A stretch of DNA of 46,217 bases. Source: an uncultured Bacilli bacterium. Lineage in GTDB: Bacteria > Bacillota_I > Bacilli_A > RF39 > UBA660. Made by a program: the position numbers and the translations under genes. How positions within the stretch are numbered: position 1 is the first letter of the stretch; every line of letters starts with the position of its first letter. This document shows positions 1-8,295 of the stretch, one piece after another. The notes under the pieces are model-generated. The model did no database searches. It was not told the DNA's origin and saw nothing but the letters and a program-made list of their open reading frames with translations. The stretch covers positions 1 through 46,217 of the forward strand of contig CALVON010000033.1 of assembly GCA_944350315.1 (NCBI GenBank), given 5' to 3'.

Positions 1-153
1 CAATGTTTACTTGGAATGCCAATATTAAAAGATTCAATGAATGATGATATTTTAGAAGGATGTTTAAATGTTTATATTAAAGAACTTTATCCTAAAATTG
101 AAGGAATTATAGAAACATATAAAAATATAGATTTCAAGGAGAAATATTTATAA
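1..153 (+). CDS. 3' end of an unidentified protein (partial)
   Basis: An open frame enters from the left edge and runs 50 codons to TAA at 151-153. The visible tail is soluble and mixed acidic/basic, ends in KEKYL, and shows no motif I recognise. Its stop overlaps the ATG of the next gene by one base (TAATG), so the two are probably translationally coupled and in one operon. The start and most of the protein lie outside the window, so no function is proposed. Confidence 0.6.
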   Translation, partial: QCLLGMPILKDSMNDDILEGCLNVYIKELYPKIEGIIETYKNIDFKEKYL

Positions 154-659
154 TGGATAATAGAAGTAAAAAGTTTATTTTTATTCCATTTTGTTTAATG
201 GCACAAGCATATCAAGCTCAGGGAATAGTGAAATATGAATGGAAAAGTTCGATAAGACCATTTATGGATTTAATTCTTGATCATGATATCAATATTATTC
301 AAATGCCTTGTGCAGAAACAGAATTTAAGAATAGTTTAATTCGTGAACCTAAAGGGATTACTAAATACAATACTAAAGAGTTCAATGAGCATTGCAAGAC
401 TTTAGCTAATAAAGTTACTAATCAAATAAAAAATTTAATAGAATCAAATTATGAGATAGTAGCAATATTGGGAATAGAGCAGTCGCCATCTTGTTGTGTA
501 AATTATATATATACAAATAAAGGAATGGAAAAAAGAATGGGGCTGTTTATGCAAGAATTATATGAAAATACAAAAGAATTAAATATTCCTATAATAGGTA
601 TAAATAGAAAATATATAAATAAATCTTTAACAGAGTTAGAAAAATTACTAGACAGTTAA
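153..659 (+). CDS. TudS-related (DUF523-like) putative desulfidase
   Basis: A 168-residue soluble protein. Its architecture matches the TudS/DUF523 family, whose characterised member removes sulfur from thiouracil using a [4Fe-4S] cluster. Visible family marks are an early cysteine (FIPFC, about residue 14), IIQMPCAE near residue 52, a histidine-cysteine pair (EHCK), and ILGIEQSPSC near residue 110, where family members usually read SPSCGV. Here the motif is SPSCCVN, so a second cysteine replaces the glycine. The spacing resembles the short stand-alone TudS-related proteins of clostridia. The start overlaps the upstream stop by one base. Substrate is unknown; the family call is fairly firm, the reaction is inferred. 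Confidence 0.72.
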   Translation: MDNRSKKFIFIPFCLMAQAYQAQGIVKYEWKSSIRPFMDLILDHDINIIQMPCAETEFKNSLIREPKGITKYNTKEFNEHCKTLANKVTNQIKNLIESNYEIVAILGIEQSPSCCVNYIYTNKGMEKRMGLFMQELYENTKELNIPIIGINRKYINKSLTELEKLLDS

Positions 660-690
660 AATTAAAACATTATAGTAGATATTATGAAGT

Positions 691-743
691 AGTCAGTTGC
701 ACAAATACATATTAAAACTAATTAGACATAATATACAAACTAG
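691..743. repeat. Degenerate intergenic repeat, copy A
   Basis: An AT-rich segment containing AGTTGCAC, then ACATAT, an AACTAA-like motif and ATAATATA followed by AAAC. It lines up with 1513-1569 and more weakly with 2483-2534. All three copies lie in the gaps between small envelope genes of this accessory region. It may be a promoter-bearing repeat or the remains of a mobile element. The remaining bases of the 660-872 gap show no gene. Confidence 0.35.
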
Positions 744-872
744 TCACGTTGAATGTGTTTCAGTATTACATCTTAAAATAAACTAAACTTCTGCTAGAGA
801 TGATTCAACTTTTAATTTATTGAGTTTTTATTGATTAGGTTATAAACTTAATTAGAAGGAGGAAAGTTTAAG

Positions 873-1487
873 ATGAAGAAAGGAAAAATTATTTTTGGTA
901 TTATTTTAATAATAATTCTAGGTCTGTTAATATTTGGATTTGTTAGATATTTAGATAATAAAGGAGAGGAAATAGATACTAAAACTGATGCTCAAAAGTT
1001 TGTATCTGAATATACTAAGGTTTCAATAGACAATGTCTTTGTTTATAAGAATGTAGATGAAATTATAAAAATATTAGAACATGGTACAGGTATAGTATAT
1101 TTAGGTTTTCCAGAATGCCCTTGGTGTCAGGAATATGTTTATTATCTAAATGAGGTAGCTAAAGAAAATGGAGTAAAAAAAATATATTATTTTAATATTT
1201 TAGAAGATAGAAATGATAATACTGAAAATTATTTAAAAATAGTAGATTTATTAAATAATTATTTACAATATGATGAAGAAGGAAATAAAAAAATTTATGT
1301 TCCAGCAGTAATAGCTATTAAAGATGGTAAAATATTAGGTTTTGATGATGAAACAGCTTGGAATACAAAAGGCTATGAAACACCTGAAGAATACTGGAAA
1401 AATGAGGATTTAGAAGGATTAAAAAATAAATTCATTAAAATGTTTAAAGATATTGAACAAAATGTATGTACTGATTGTAATAGATAA
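873..1487 (+). CDS. Membrane-anchored thioredoxin-like protein (CPWC)
   Basis: A 204-residue protein with a hydrophobic anchor at about residues 5-26 and an extracellular thioredoxin-fold domain. The active-site motif is FPECPWCQ near residues 79-86, preceded by a hydrophobic beta strand (GIVYLGF). A cis-proline loop (VPAV) sits near residue 143 and an acidic helix follows. A second cysteine pair, CTDC, closes the protein. This layout fits a surface thiol-disulfide oxidoreductase or bacteriocin-accessory-type thioredoxin; the substrate cannot be told. The ATG has a strong GGAGGA site. It stands alone between repeat-bearing gaps, so it is probably monocistronic. Confidence 0.72.
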   Translation: MKKGKIIFGIILIIILGLLIFGFVRYLDNKGEEIDTKTDAQKFVSEYTKVSIDNVFVYKNVDEIIKILEHGTGIVYLGFPECPWCQEYVYYLNEVAKENGVKKIYYFNILEDRNDNTENYLKIVDLLNNYLQYDEEGNKKIYVPAVIAIKDGKILGFDDETAWNTKGYETPEEYWKNEDLEGLKNKFIKMFKDIEQNVCTDCNR

Positions 1488-1512
1488 TGGGGTGTTAATC
1501 TAAATATTATAA

Positions 1513-1569
1513 ATAGTTAGTTGCACCAAAACATATCATAATGAACTAAATATAATATATAAACAAAGT
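1513..1569. repeat. Degenerate intergenic repeat, copy B
   Basis: Shares TAGTTGCAC, ACATAT, AACTAA and ATAATATA in the same order as 691-743, with short indels. It lies just after the thioredoxin-like gene. The rest of 1570-1790 is AT-rich DNA in which I see no coding signal. Confidence 0.35.
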
Positions 1570-1792
1570 ATATAGAGATTGTTTGTTTATTAAACTTATA
1601 TTAAATTTTATAAAATAAAAAAGAACTATACAATATATGATAAATAGATGTTTTAGTATTATATATTTTTTACATACAAGTTATAGTTGTATGAGTGTTT
1701 TAACATAATATAAATTTCTATTTATCAAATATATAATAGTTTTTTTATTTTGATAAAGTATAAATACTAAATAATTGAATTGGTATGATATA

Positions 1793-2063
1793 ATGGACAT
1801 AGATGGCGAAATTATGTTTTTGCCTAAAATAAAATTTAGAGATATGACTTTATAAGAGAATATAGACGTATAAAAACTGTCTAAAAAAGTTGACAATCTA
1901 TTTTAAAATAGATAAATATAATCCCGAGATATTTAAACAAAGATTTTATAGGCGAAATAATATGTATGGAGATGAATTCTCGCATAATTTGTTTTTAAGA
2001 AATTACTCTAGTCCTGTATATGGATTTGAAGATATGCGCCAGTTTCAAAAAGCAAGAAAGTAA
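1793..2063 (+). pseudogene. Degraded unidentified coding remnant
   Basis: Within a gene-free gap of about 600 bases there is protein-like sequence broken across frames. An ATG at 1793 opens 20 codons (MDIDGEIMFLPKIKF...) and stops. A different frame continues with FIREYRRIK, and a third frame runs from about 1866 to TAA at 2061-2063, with tracts such as NPEIFKQRFYRRNN and NYSSPVYGFEDMRQF. The last stretch has normal codon texture and balanced residues, unlike random AT-rich translation. At least two frameshifts are needed to join the parts. I do not recognise the parent family. A TATAAT overlaps the first ATG, so the 5' limit is uncertain. Confidence 0.4.
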
Positions 2064-2095
2064 TAAAATAAATTATAATTTAGGGGAATGATATA

Positions 2096-2443
2096 ATGAA
2101 TAAATTAGTTTTACTTATATTAATGTTTATAATAACTTTTTTATCAACAGAAATATTTATGATACTTGATTATAAATATGATATTAGAATAAAATATTTC
2201 TCATTTGTAGCAAAGAATAAAATATTATTTTATATATTTCTTATTCTTTGGATTATTATATTAGTACCTATTATATTGGTATGTAATAATTATTATATTT
2301 TTTTAATACTTGTTTTATATTTAACTTTATTTTTAAATTTTTATCATAGGATAAGAAGTTGGAGATCTGCATATAAAGTATATATTGAAAATATTGATTT
2401 ATTAAAAAAATCTAAAGAGAAAATTAAAAATAAAAAAAAATAA
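2096..2443 (+). CDS. Small membrane protein, unknown
   Basis: A 115-residue protein with three likely membrane segments at about residues 3-23, 43-64 and 67-87, and a lysine-rich cytoplasmic tail (KKSKEKIKNKKK). An RRxRSW-like basic loop (YHRIRSWRSAYK) follows the last segment. The start has a GGGGA ribosome site. No family is recognised. It lies with another small hydrophobic gene (2568) and the two are separated by a copy of the intergenic repeat. Confidence 0.5.
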   Translation: MNKLVLLILMFIITFLSTEIFMILDYKYDIRIKYFSFVAKNKILFYIFLILWIIILVPIILVCNNYYIFLILVLYLTLFLNFYHRIRSWRSAYKVYIENIDLLKKSKEKIKNKKK

Positions 2444-2482
2444 AAAAGTATATTATGAAAACTTATTTATATTTAAACGAAT

Positions 2483-2534
2483 TGGTTATGGTGTACAAAA
2501 ACATATATACATTAAATATAAATACGTAAACTAA
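2483..2534. repeat. Degenerate intergenic repeat, copy C (weak)
   Basis: Contains GGTGTACAAAAACATAT and a following AT-rich tract with AAACTA, resembling copies A and B at 691 and 1513. The match is loose and could be chance in DNA this rich in A and T. Confidence 0.2.
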
Positions 2535-2567
2535 TATAATTAGAGAATAATTCTTAGATGGATATAT

Positions 2568-2979
2568 ATGAAAAACAAATTAATATTATATATTAGTGTT
2601 TTTATATTAAGTCTTTTATTTATAATAATTGATAGATTTTTTGTAGTAAAAATGTATGGATGGCTTGAATTTATTTTATTAATATTTTCAATTGTTACCT
2701 TAATGTTTAGTATTTTGAAGTTGTATCATTTAATTAATATGCCAATGCAATTAAAAAGCATTTTACTAATAGTTTTTATTCTTTTTACATCGAGTTTTTT
2801 TTATAATAAGTATTGATTATAAAAGATATAAAAATTTATATGATCCATTATTTAATATTGGCTATGAAGTAAAAATGGATTATAATATGAATATATATAC
2901 TGGAGATGTATATATGTGTAGAAGTATATTCTATTTATTAAATATTAAAATTAGTGAAATTAATATTAATAATAGATAG
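2568..2979 (+). pseudogene. Small membrane protein gene, frameshifted at a T8 tract
   Basis: The ATG at 2568 opens an 82-codon frame with hydrophobic segments near residues 4-23, 31-50 and 60-78, ending in TGA at 2814-2816. Just before that stop is a run of eight T (2795-2802). Shifting frame by one base there continues the reading for a further 54 codons to TAG at 2977-2979, with plausible protein (IDYKRYKNLYDPLFNIGYEV...). The intact product would be about 136 residues. This is either an inactivated gene, a phase-variable homopolymer, or a sequence error. Family unknown. Confidence 0.45.
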
Positions 2980-3105
2980 AATGATTGCAATATTATAATA
3001 ATACTAAATTAAAAAAAATTATAAAAAAATGTAAATTTTTGATACAATATATTTAATTGAGATGTTTTAATATAAAAAAATATTAGCATTATTAAAGGAG
3101 TATGT

Positions 3106-3438
3106 ATGGAAAAAATATATAATAAGTTAGTAAGAGATAATATACCTGATATTATTGAAAAAGATAATGAGATTCCTGTTACTAGAATATTATCACTAGA
3201 TGAATATAGGGTAGAGTTATATAAAAAATTAAAAGAAGAATGTAATGAACTTATATCTGCAAAAGGAAGAGAAAATATTTTATGTGAAGCGGCAGATGTT
3301 TTTGAAGTATTAAAGTCAATTGCGGAATTAGAAGATATGAGTATAGATGATGTTATGGAAACATCGAAGCACAAGAGATTAAAAAGAGGTGGTTTTTCTA
3401 AAAGAATATTTTTAATTAAATCAATGAAAAAGAATTAG
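3106..3438 (+). CDS. MazG-like nucleoside triphosphate pyrophosphohydrolase
   Basis: A 110-residue all-alpha protein. It begins with the KLVRDNIPDII signature of stand-alone phosphoribosyl-ATP pyrophosphohydrolase/MazG-like proteins. Metal-binding acidic residues appear as KLKEECNEL (about 44-52) and EAADVFEVL (about 65-73), equivalent to the ExxE and ExxD pairs of the superfamily. The C-terminal part carries a basic GGFSKR motif, also usual in this subgroup. These enzymes hydrolyse non-canonical NTPs to NMP and pyrophosphate. The ATG follows a good GGAG site. The next, very small gene (3449) starts 11 bases downstream and is likely co-transcribed. Confidence 0.8.
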   Translation: MEKIYNKLVRDNIPDIIEKDNEIPVTRILSLDEYRVELYKKLKEECNELISAKGRENILCEAADVFEVLKSIAELEDMSIDDVMETSKHKRLKRGGFSKRIFLIKSMKKN

Positions 3439-3448
3439 GATGTGTAAA

Positions 3449-3598
3449 ATGATGAGAAAAATTAAGATGGATGATTATGAGCTTAGAATAATAATTAGGG
3501 CATTGAATGAAATGCGTAATCAGTTGATAAGAGAGAAAAAAGATACAGATGTAATTGATGAACTATTATTAAAATATATTGATATATTAGAAAAATAA
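3449..3598 (+). CDS. 49-residue conserved-looking small protein
   Basis: ATG at 3449 (or 3452) to TAA at 3596-3598. The protein is compact, charged and helical, with MDDYELRIIIRALNEMRNQL followed by a DVIDELLLKYI tract. Small proteins of this type are common in accessory DNA of clostridia and related bacteria; their function is not known to me. It lies 11 bases after the pyrophosphohydrolase gene and 33 bases before the Ppx/GppA-like gene, which suggests one transcript. Confidence 0.6.
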   Translation: MMRKIKMDDYELRIIIRALNEMRNQLIREKKDTDVIDELLLKYIDILEK

Positions 3599-3631
3599 TA
3601 ATGAAATATTTTTAGATTGGAGTAAATTATT

Positions 3632-4522
3632 GTGAAGAAATTTGGAATTATAGAAATAGGAAGTAGTAATACAAAGACACATATATATGAAAATGGTAAG
3701 GTTATATATGAAGATAATACTACAATTGAATTTAAGAAAAATTATAAAAATAATAATAAAATAATATTAGAAGATTTAGAAATATTATATAAAATTATAG
3801 AAAGAGCTCTTGAATATACTTTAAATATTAATATTTATGGATGTAGTATATTTAGAAATATAACAAAAGATGAATTTGATAAGATAAATGATATTATATA
3901 TAATAAATTTAATTTAAAAATAGAACTGGTTAGTCAAGAAGATGAAGCATATTATACGGCTTTAGGGTGTTATAGTAATATAGACTATAGAGATAATATG
4001 TGTATATTTATTGGTGGCGGTGGTTCGGTTGAACTTATTTTTGTAAAAAATAAAAAGATTGTTGACAAGAAATATTATGATTTTGGAGTTGTTGATGTAA
4101 CTAATCAATATGAAAGTTTAAAAAGTGATATTCCGGATGTTACTTTTGATGAAGTATATAATTATGTAGATAATCTTATGGGAGATATAGATATTATGGC
4201 TGATGTTTTAGTATTAGCAGGTGGTGACCATTTTTATTGGTATAATAATGCTAAATATAAATTATTTGAAAATGATTTGTATGACAGTGTTGATCAGGAG
4301 TATATGTTACCAGTTGATGTGAGTGATAAGTATGATAGGGATTGTTTCTTTAAATCATTAGGTGAAATAAAGAATAATAGCGATAATCCTAAATGGTTTG
4401 ATGGAGCTAGAGCAATGAAGGTAGTAACTAATGTAGTATCACATAAAATAAATGCTAAATATATTATTCCTACTAAAATAAATATGGAAAATGGATTAAA
4501 AAATAAAATTATGAGTGAATAG
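3632..4522 (+). CDS. Ppx/GppA-type phosphatase-like protein
   Basis: A 296-residue protein with an ASKHA ATPase-fold start (GIIEIGSSNTKTHIYENG), where exopolyphosphatase/GppA enzymes read DxGSxSxR. The second phosphate loop appears as CIFIGGGGSVEL near residues 128-139, and the interdomain SQEDEAYYTALG region near 108-119 matches the family's EEA motif. The usual first aspartate of the family is a glutamate here (IEIGSS). Start is GTG at 3632 with a GGAG site. The size equals the two-domain core with no C-terminal HD domain. Substrate could be polyphosphate, pppGpp or something else. Confidence 0.7.
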   Translation: MKKFGIIEIGSSNTKTHIYENGKVIYEDNTTIEFKKNYKNNNKIILEDLEILYKIIERALEYTLNINIYGCSIFRNITKDEFDKINDIIYNKFNLKIELVSQEDEAYYTALGCYSNIDYRDNMCIFIGGGGSVELIFVKNKKIVDKKYYDFGVVDVTNQYESLKSDIPDVTFDEVYNYVDNLMGDIDIMADVLVLAGGDHFYWYNNAKYKLFENDLYDSVDQEYMLPVDVSDKYDRDCFFKSLGEIKNNSDNPKWFDGARAMKVVTNVVSHKINAKYIIPTKINMENGLKNKIMSE

Positions 4523-4540
4523 TTTATTTAAGGTGATAAA

Positions 4541-4863
4541 ATGTACTAGTATAAGGAAATGGCTAAATATTATGATATTTTTTATAGTAATAAGTCATAT
4601 AATAAGGAAGTTAAATTTTTAATAGATTTAATATCTTCTAAAATTGGAATTATGATGAGATTACTTCTAGAGAGTATACAAAAATTAATTATATAATCAA
4701 TGATAAATCTTATCATGATACTCATGAATTATTGATTTATAAGATTGATAAGATAAAAGAAATATTAAATAAATATAACTTAAATTATAATTTATATGAG
4801 AATTATTCATTTAGTGATGCAAATAAGATGAGTAAAAATATTGAGATAGTTATTAATAAATAG
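4541..4863 (+). pseudogene. Broken class I SAM-dependent methyltransferase
   Basis: The ATG at 4541 meets a TAG at the third codon. In the same frame MAKYYDIFYSNKSYNKEVKFL follows, the usual N-terminus of a small methyltransferase. After about 35 codons the frame is lost. A different frame, from about 4640 to TAG at 4861-4863, gives the C-terminal part (NWNYDEITSREYTKINYI..., HDTHELLIYKIDKIKEILNKY). The intervening segment that should hold the SAM-binding glycine motif is absent, so this is a stop plus an internal deletion and not only a sequencing slip. The parent would be near 230 residues. Confidence 0.68.
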
Positions 4864-4887
4864 ATGTGTATTTTTTACACATTTTTT
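4864..4887 (+). terminator. Intrinsic terminator
   Basis: Seven-base stem ATGTGTA/TACACAT with a five-T loop, followed by a T run. It closes the decaying accessory block just before the ABC transporter promoter. Confidence 0.6.
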
Positions 4888-4894
4888 CTTTTAA

Positions 4895-4927
4895 GTAACT
4901 TAGTTGTAACTTTGTATATCATATAAT
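4895..4927 (+). promoter_or_regulatory. Promoter with GTAACTT direct repeats, probable response-regulator site
   Basis: GTAACTT occurs at 4895-4901 and again at 4906-4912, an 11-base period, and a TATAAT -10 box lies at 4922-4927. No good -35 hexamer is present, so the repeats sit where an activator would replace it. This is the layout of OmpR/PhoB-family operators. The obvious candidate regulator is the one encoded at 8296. The 9-mer AACTTAGTT here is also present upstream of the second ABC system at 31489-31497. Confidence 0.55.
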
Positions 4928-4953
4928 TGATTTGTAATGAGAGGAGTAGATAT

Positions 4954-5625
4954 ATGGAAATTTTGAGAGTTGAAAATTTAACTAAAGTATATGGAAAAGA
5001 TACTACTAAAGTTGTTGCTTTAGATAATGTTTCTTTTTCCGTAGAAAAGGGTGAATTTGTAGCTATTGTTGGAGCATCAGGTAGTGGTAAATCAACTTTA
5101 CTACATTTAATCGGGGGAGTTGATAGGCCAACTTCTGGAAAAGTTTTTATTGATGGGAAAGATATTTTTAAATTTGATGATGATAAATTAGCTATTTTTA
5201 GAAGAAGGCAGGTAGGATTAATATATCAATTTTATAATTTAATACCAATATTAAACGTAGAAGAAAATATTTGTTTACCTTTGTCTTTGGATAATCGTGA
5301 AATAGATAGGGAAAAACTAAATGATATGTTAAAACTTTTAGGATTACAGAATAGAAAAAATCATCTTCCTAGTGAACTTTCTGGAGGTCAGCAACAAAAG
5401 ACTAGTATTGGGAGAGCACTTATAACTAATCCCGCAATAATTTTAGCGGATGAACCTACTGGTAATTTGGATTCAAAGGCAAGCGATGAAATAGTAGCTT
5501 TATTAAAAAAGTCAAATAAAGAATTAAAACAAACAATTATTATGATTACTCATAATATGGAAATTGCCAAGGTTGCTGATAGAATAATAAAAATTGAAGA
5601 TGGAAAAATTGTTATGGAGGAATAG
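4954..5625 (+). CDS. ABC transporter ATPase, MacB/BceA-type
   Basis: A 223-residue ATP-binding subunit for an FtsX-type export or peptide-sensing transporter. Walker A is GASGSGKST near residues 39-47, the Q-loop lies in YQFYNL, the signature is LSGGQQQK and Walker B is IILADEPTGNLD, followed by the H-loop ITHN. ATG at 4954 is chosen over an upstream TTG at 4927 because GAGAGGAG ends eight bases before it and the TTG is part of the promoter region. The permease gene follows two bases after the stop. Duplicated-permease partners and the neighbouring two-component genes suggest a role in antimicrobial-peptide or cell-envelope stress response. Cargo unknown. Confidence 0.88.
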   Translation: MEILRVENLTKVYGKDTTKVVALDNVSFSVEKGEFVAIVGASGSGKSTLLHLIGGVDRPTSGKVFIDGKDIFKFDDDKLAIFRRRQVGLIYQFYNLIPILNVEENICLPLSLDNREIDREKLNDMLKLLGLQNRKNHLPSELSGGQQQKTSIGRALITNPAIILADEPTGNLDSKASDEIVALLKKSNKELKQTIIMITHNMEIAKVADRIIKIEDGKIVMEE

Positions 5626-5627
5626 GT

Positions 5628-8243
5628 ATGAATTTGTTAAATAAATTAACAATCAAAAATTTAGTGTTAAATAAAAAAAGAACGATTGTTACTGTAATAG
5701 GTATTATGTTATCTGTTTCTTTAATAACGGCAGTATCGACAATGTATAATAGTGCAATTAAATCTTTAATAAATTTTGAAATAAGAGAAAAGGGAGACTT
5801 TCATGTAGCTTATTATAATGTTTCTAAAGAAGAAATAGATACTTTTAGAAATAATAGAAGTATAGAGGAATTAAATTTAGTAGAAAATATTGGTTATGCA
5901 AAAATAGATTCTAAAAATGAATATAAACCTTATGCTTATATAAAAGCATTTACTAAAAGTTCTTTAGAAAATTTATCTATAAAATTAGTAGAGGGAAGAT
6001 TACCAGAGAGTGGTAATGAAATATTAATACCAACACACTTAAAAACTAATGGTAGATTAACTTTAAATGTAGGAGATGTAATTACTTTAGATGTTGGTAG
6101 GAGAGTAGATAATGAAGGTAATGAATTAAATCAAAATAACCCTTATTATACTAGTGAGGAAGAGGGGGATGACTTAATTGAAAAAATTGTAGATACTGAT
6201 AGTGTTACTTATAAAGTAGTAGGTATTATTGAAAGACCGGCATCTAATATAGAGGGTTATACAGCACCTGGTTATACATTTATAACTTATTTTGATGAAG
6301 ATAATATAAGTAATTTTGTTGATATATATGCTAAATATAATAAAAGTGATATAAAGAAAGCTTATGAAGTAACAGCTAACATTATTGGGGTAGATAAAGT
6401 ATTATTTGAAAAATATTATTTAGAAGAATTGGTAACTAGTGAAGAAATTGATAAATATGTAGAACAAATGACTAAGGCTTTATATGATATAAATGTTAAT
6501 GATTATTTAATTGATTTAGAAACTAATCCTATAAAAAATAGTGGCGTTGGAGGGTTAGGAGTAGTAGTTGGTATAGTTATGGCTATTATTGTAGTAACAT
6601 CAGTATTTTGTATTAAAAATAGTTTCGATATTTCAATAACGGAAAAGATTAAACAATATGGTATGTTAAGAAGTGTTGGAGCTACTAAAAAGCAAATAAG
6701 ACATAATGTATTATATGAAGCAACTATTTTAGGAATAATTGGTATTCCGTTAGGAATATTATGTGGATTATTAGCTTCTTATATTTTAATTATTGTAAGT
6801 AATTATTATTTGGGTGACTTTATGTCTTCAGATATAAGATTAATGTTTTCTTTTTCAGTTGTGGCTATAATAATAGCTATTATATTAGGTATAGTAACTA
6901 TTTACGCATCAGCGTTTAAAAGTGCTAAAAAAGCATCTCATATATCGCCAATAGAGTCAATTAGAAATAGTGGGAAAATAAATGCTAAAAAAGTAAAATC
7001 ACCGAAAATTATTAATAAATTATTTGGAATAGGTGGTGAATTATCTTATAAAAATTTAAAGAGAAATAAAAAGAAATATCGTACTACGGTTATATCTATA
7101 ATAGTATCTGTAGCAGTTTTTATTGCTTTGACTAGTTTTATGAACTTTGCATTTTCAGCTATTAAACAAGAACTTAATATAAGTGAATATAATTTATCTT
7201 TGACGGCGACTGATTATACAGATATGGAATATAGAAAAATAATTGAAACAACTTCTTTTGATAATATATCAAATTATACTATATTAAGAGAATCAGAATT
7301 AAAGTTTTCTAATGACCATTATAATCAAGAATATATAGATTGGTTGAATTTAAAATTAGATGATTATATAAATAGTTATATAGGCATTATTAGCTTGGGA
7401 GATTATCAATATAAGAAATATATAGAGTCTCTTAATTTAGATTATAATGTTATGAAAGATAAAGCTATATTAATGGATTATTCTAATGTATCAAGATATA
7501 ATGAAGAAGAAGATAAGTTTGAAAGTAAATATTTACATATATATAACTTTAAAGATCATGATATAATTAGTGGTACTTTATCTGATGAATCTAATTTCAG
7601 TATAGAAATATTTAAAGTAGTAGAAGATAAGCCATTTGCTTTAAGTAATCTTAATAATGCATTAATTGTTAGTGATGAGGTTTTCAATAAATTATTTTCA
7701 TCTAAAGTATTAAGTATATATTATGATTCTAGTAATGCAAATAAATTACAAGATGATATAGATGAATATTTAACTGATGTCGAATATTCTTTAAATAATA
7801 GTGAAGAGCATGTTAGAATGATGAATAATTTATTTACATTAATAGGAATATTTTTATATGGATTTATTATTGTTATAACGTTAATTGGTATTACAAATAT
7901 ATTTAATACAATAACTACTAATATGGAATTAAGGCGTCGAGAATTTGCAATGTTAAAGTCAGTAGGAATGACGAAAAATGAATTTATGAGAATGATTAGG
8001 TTAGAAAGTTTATTTATGGGGTTAAAAGCTTTGATAATAGGAATACCGATAGGAATACTTTTATCATACGTAATATATTATTATTTTGTTTTTAGTTCTG
8101 GATTACCATATAAATTGCCAATAGTAGCAATATTACTTGCAATTATAACAGTGTTTATTTTAATTTCTATTATTATGAAGTATTCTATTAATAAAATAAA
8201 TAAACAAAATACTATTGAAACAATAAGAAATGAAAATATTTAA
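5628..8243 (+). CDS. FtsX/MacB-family ABC permease, duplicated
   Basis: An 871-residue membrane protein with two FtsX units. The first has a membrane segment at about 17-37, an extracellular domain, and three segments between about 305 and 435. The second repeats this with a segment near 485-507, another extracellular domain and three segments near 735-860. Each unit ends its core with the cytoplasmic coupling pattern seen in this family (EKIKQYGMLRSVGATKKQIR and RRREFAMLKSVGMTKNEFMR). A long tail ends NTIETIRNENI. The ATPase is encoded two bases upstream. This is the architecture of peptide/lipid mechanotransmission transporters. A terminator follows the stop. Confidence 0.86.
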   Translation: MNLLNKLTIKNLVLNKKRTIVTVIGIMLSVSLITAVSTMYNSAIKSLINFEIREKGDFHVAYYNVSKEEIDTFRNNRSIEELNLVENIGYAKIDSKNEYKPYAYIKAFTKSSLENLSIKLVEGRLPESGNEILIPTHLKTNGRLTLNVGDVITLDVGRRVDNEGNELNQNNPYYTSEEEGDDLIEKIVDTDSVTYKVVGIIERPASNIEGYTAPGYTFITYFDEDNISNFVDIYAKYNKSDIKKAYEVTANIIGVDKVLFEKYYLEELVTSEEIDKYVEQMTKALYDINVNDYLIDLETNPIKNSGVGGLGVVVGIVMAIIVVTSVFCIKNSFDISITEKIKQYGMLRSVGATKKQIRHNVLYEATILGIIGIPLGILCGLLASYILIIVSNYYLGDFMSSDIRLMFSFSVVAIIIAIILGIVTIYASAFKSAKKASHISPIESIRNSGKINAKKVKSPKIINKLFGIGGELSYKNLKRNKKKYRTTVISIIVSVAVFIALTSFMNFAFSAIKQELNISEYNLSLTATDYTDMEYRKIIETTSFDNISNYTILRESELKFSNDHYNQEYIDWLNLKLDDYINSYIGIISLGDYQYKKYIESLNLDYNVMKDKAILMDYSNVSRYNEEEDKFESKYLHIYNFKDHDIISGTLSDESNFSIEIFKVVEDKPFALSNLNNALIVSDEVFNKLFSSKVLSIYYDSSNANKLQDDIDEYLTDVEYSLNNSEEHVRMMNNLFTLIGIFLYGFIIVITLIGITNIFNTITTNMELRRREFAMLKSVGMTKNEFMRMIRLESLFMGLKALIIGIPIGILLSYVIYYYFVFSSGLPYKLPIVAILLAIITVFILISIIMKYSINKINKQNTIETIRNENI

Positions 8244-8244
8244 T

Positions 8245-8266
8245 AAAAAGAGCTATGGCTCTTTTT
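8245..8266 (+). terminator. Intrinsic terminator after the permease gene
   Basis: AAAAAGAGC, loop TATG, GCTCTTTTT. A TATAAT box follows at 8271-8276, 20 bases before the response-regulator ATG, so the two-component genes probably also have their own promoter. Confidence 0.7.
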
Positions 8267-8295
8267 GTGTTATAATTAAATAAGGAGTGATAGGA

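Noticed and set aside
1681-1896. Minus-strand 71-codon frame in the 1488-2095 gap
   Set aside because: Low-complexity Ile/Tyr/Asn composition with no ribosome site; the plus-strand remnant overlaps it and looks more protein-like.
3009-3374. Minus-strand frame opposite the MazG-like gene
   Set aside because: The plus-strand frame carries family motifs; the reverse has none.
4541-4549. Start of an intact gene at 4541
   Set aside because: The third codon is TAG and no intact downstream frame exists.
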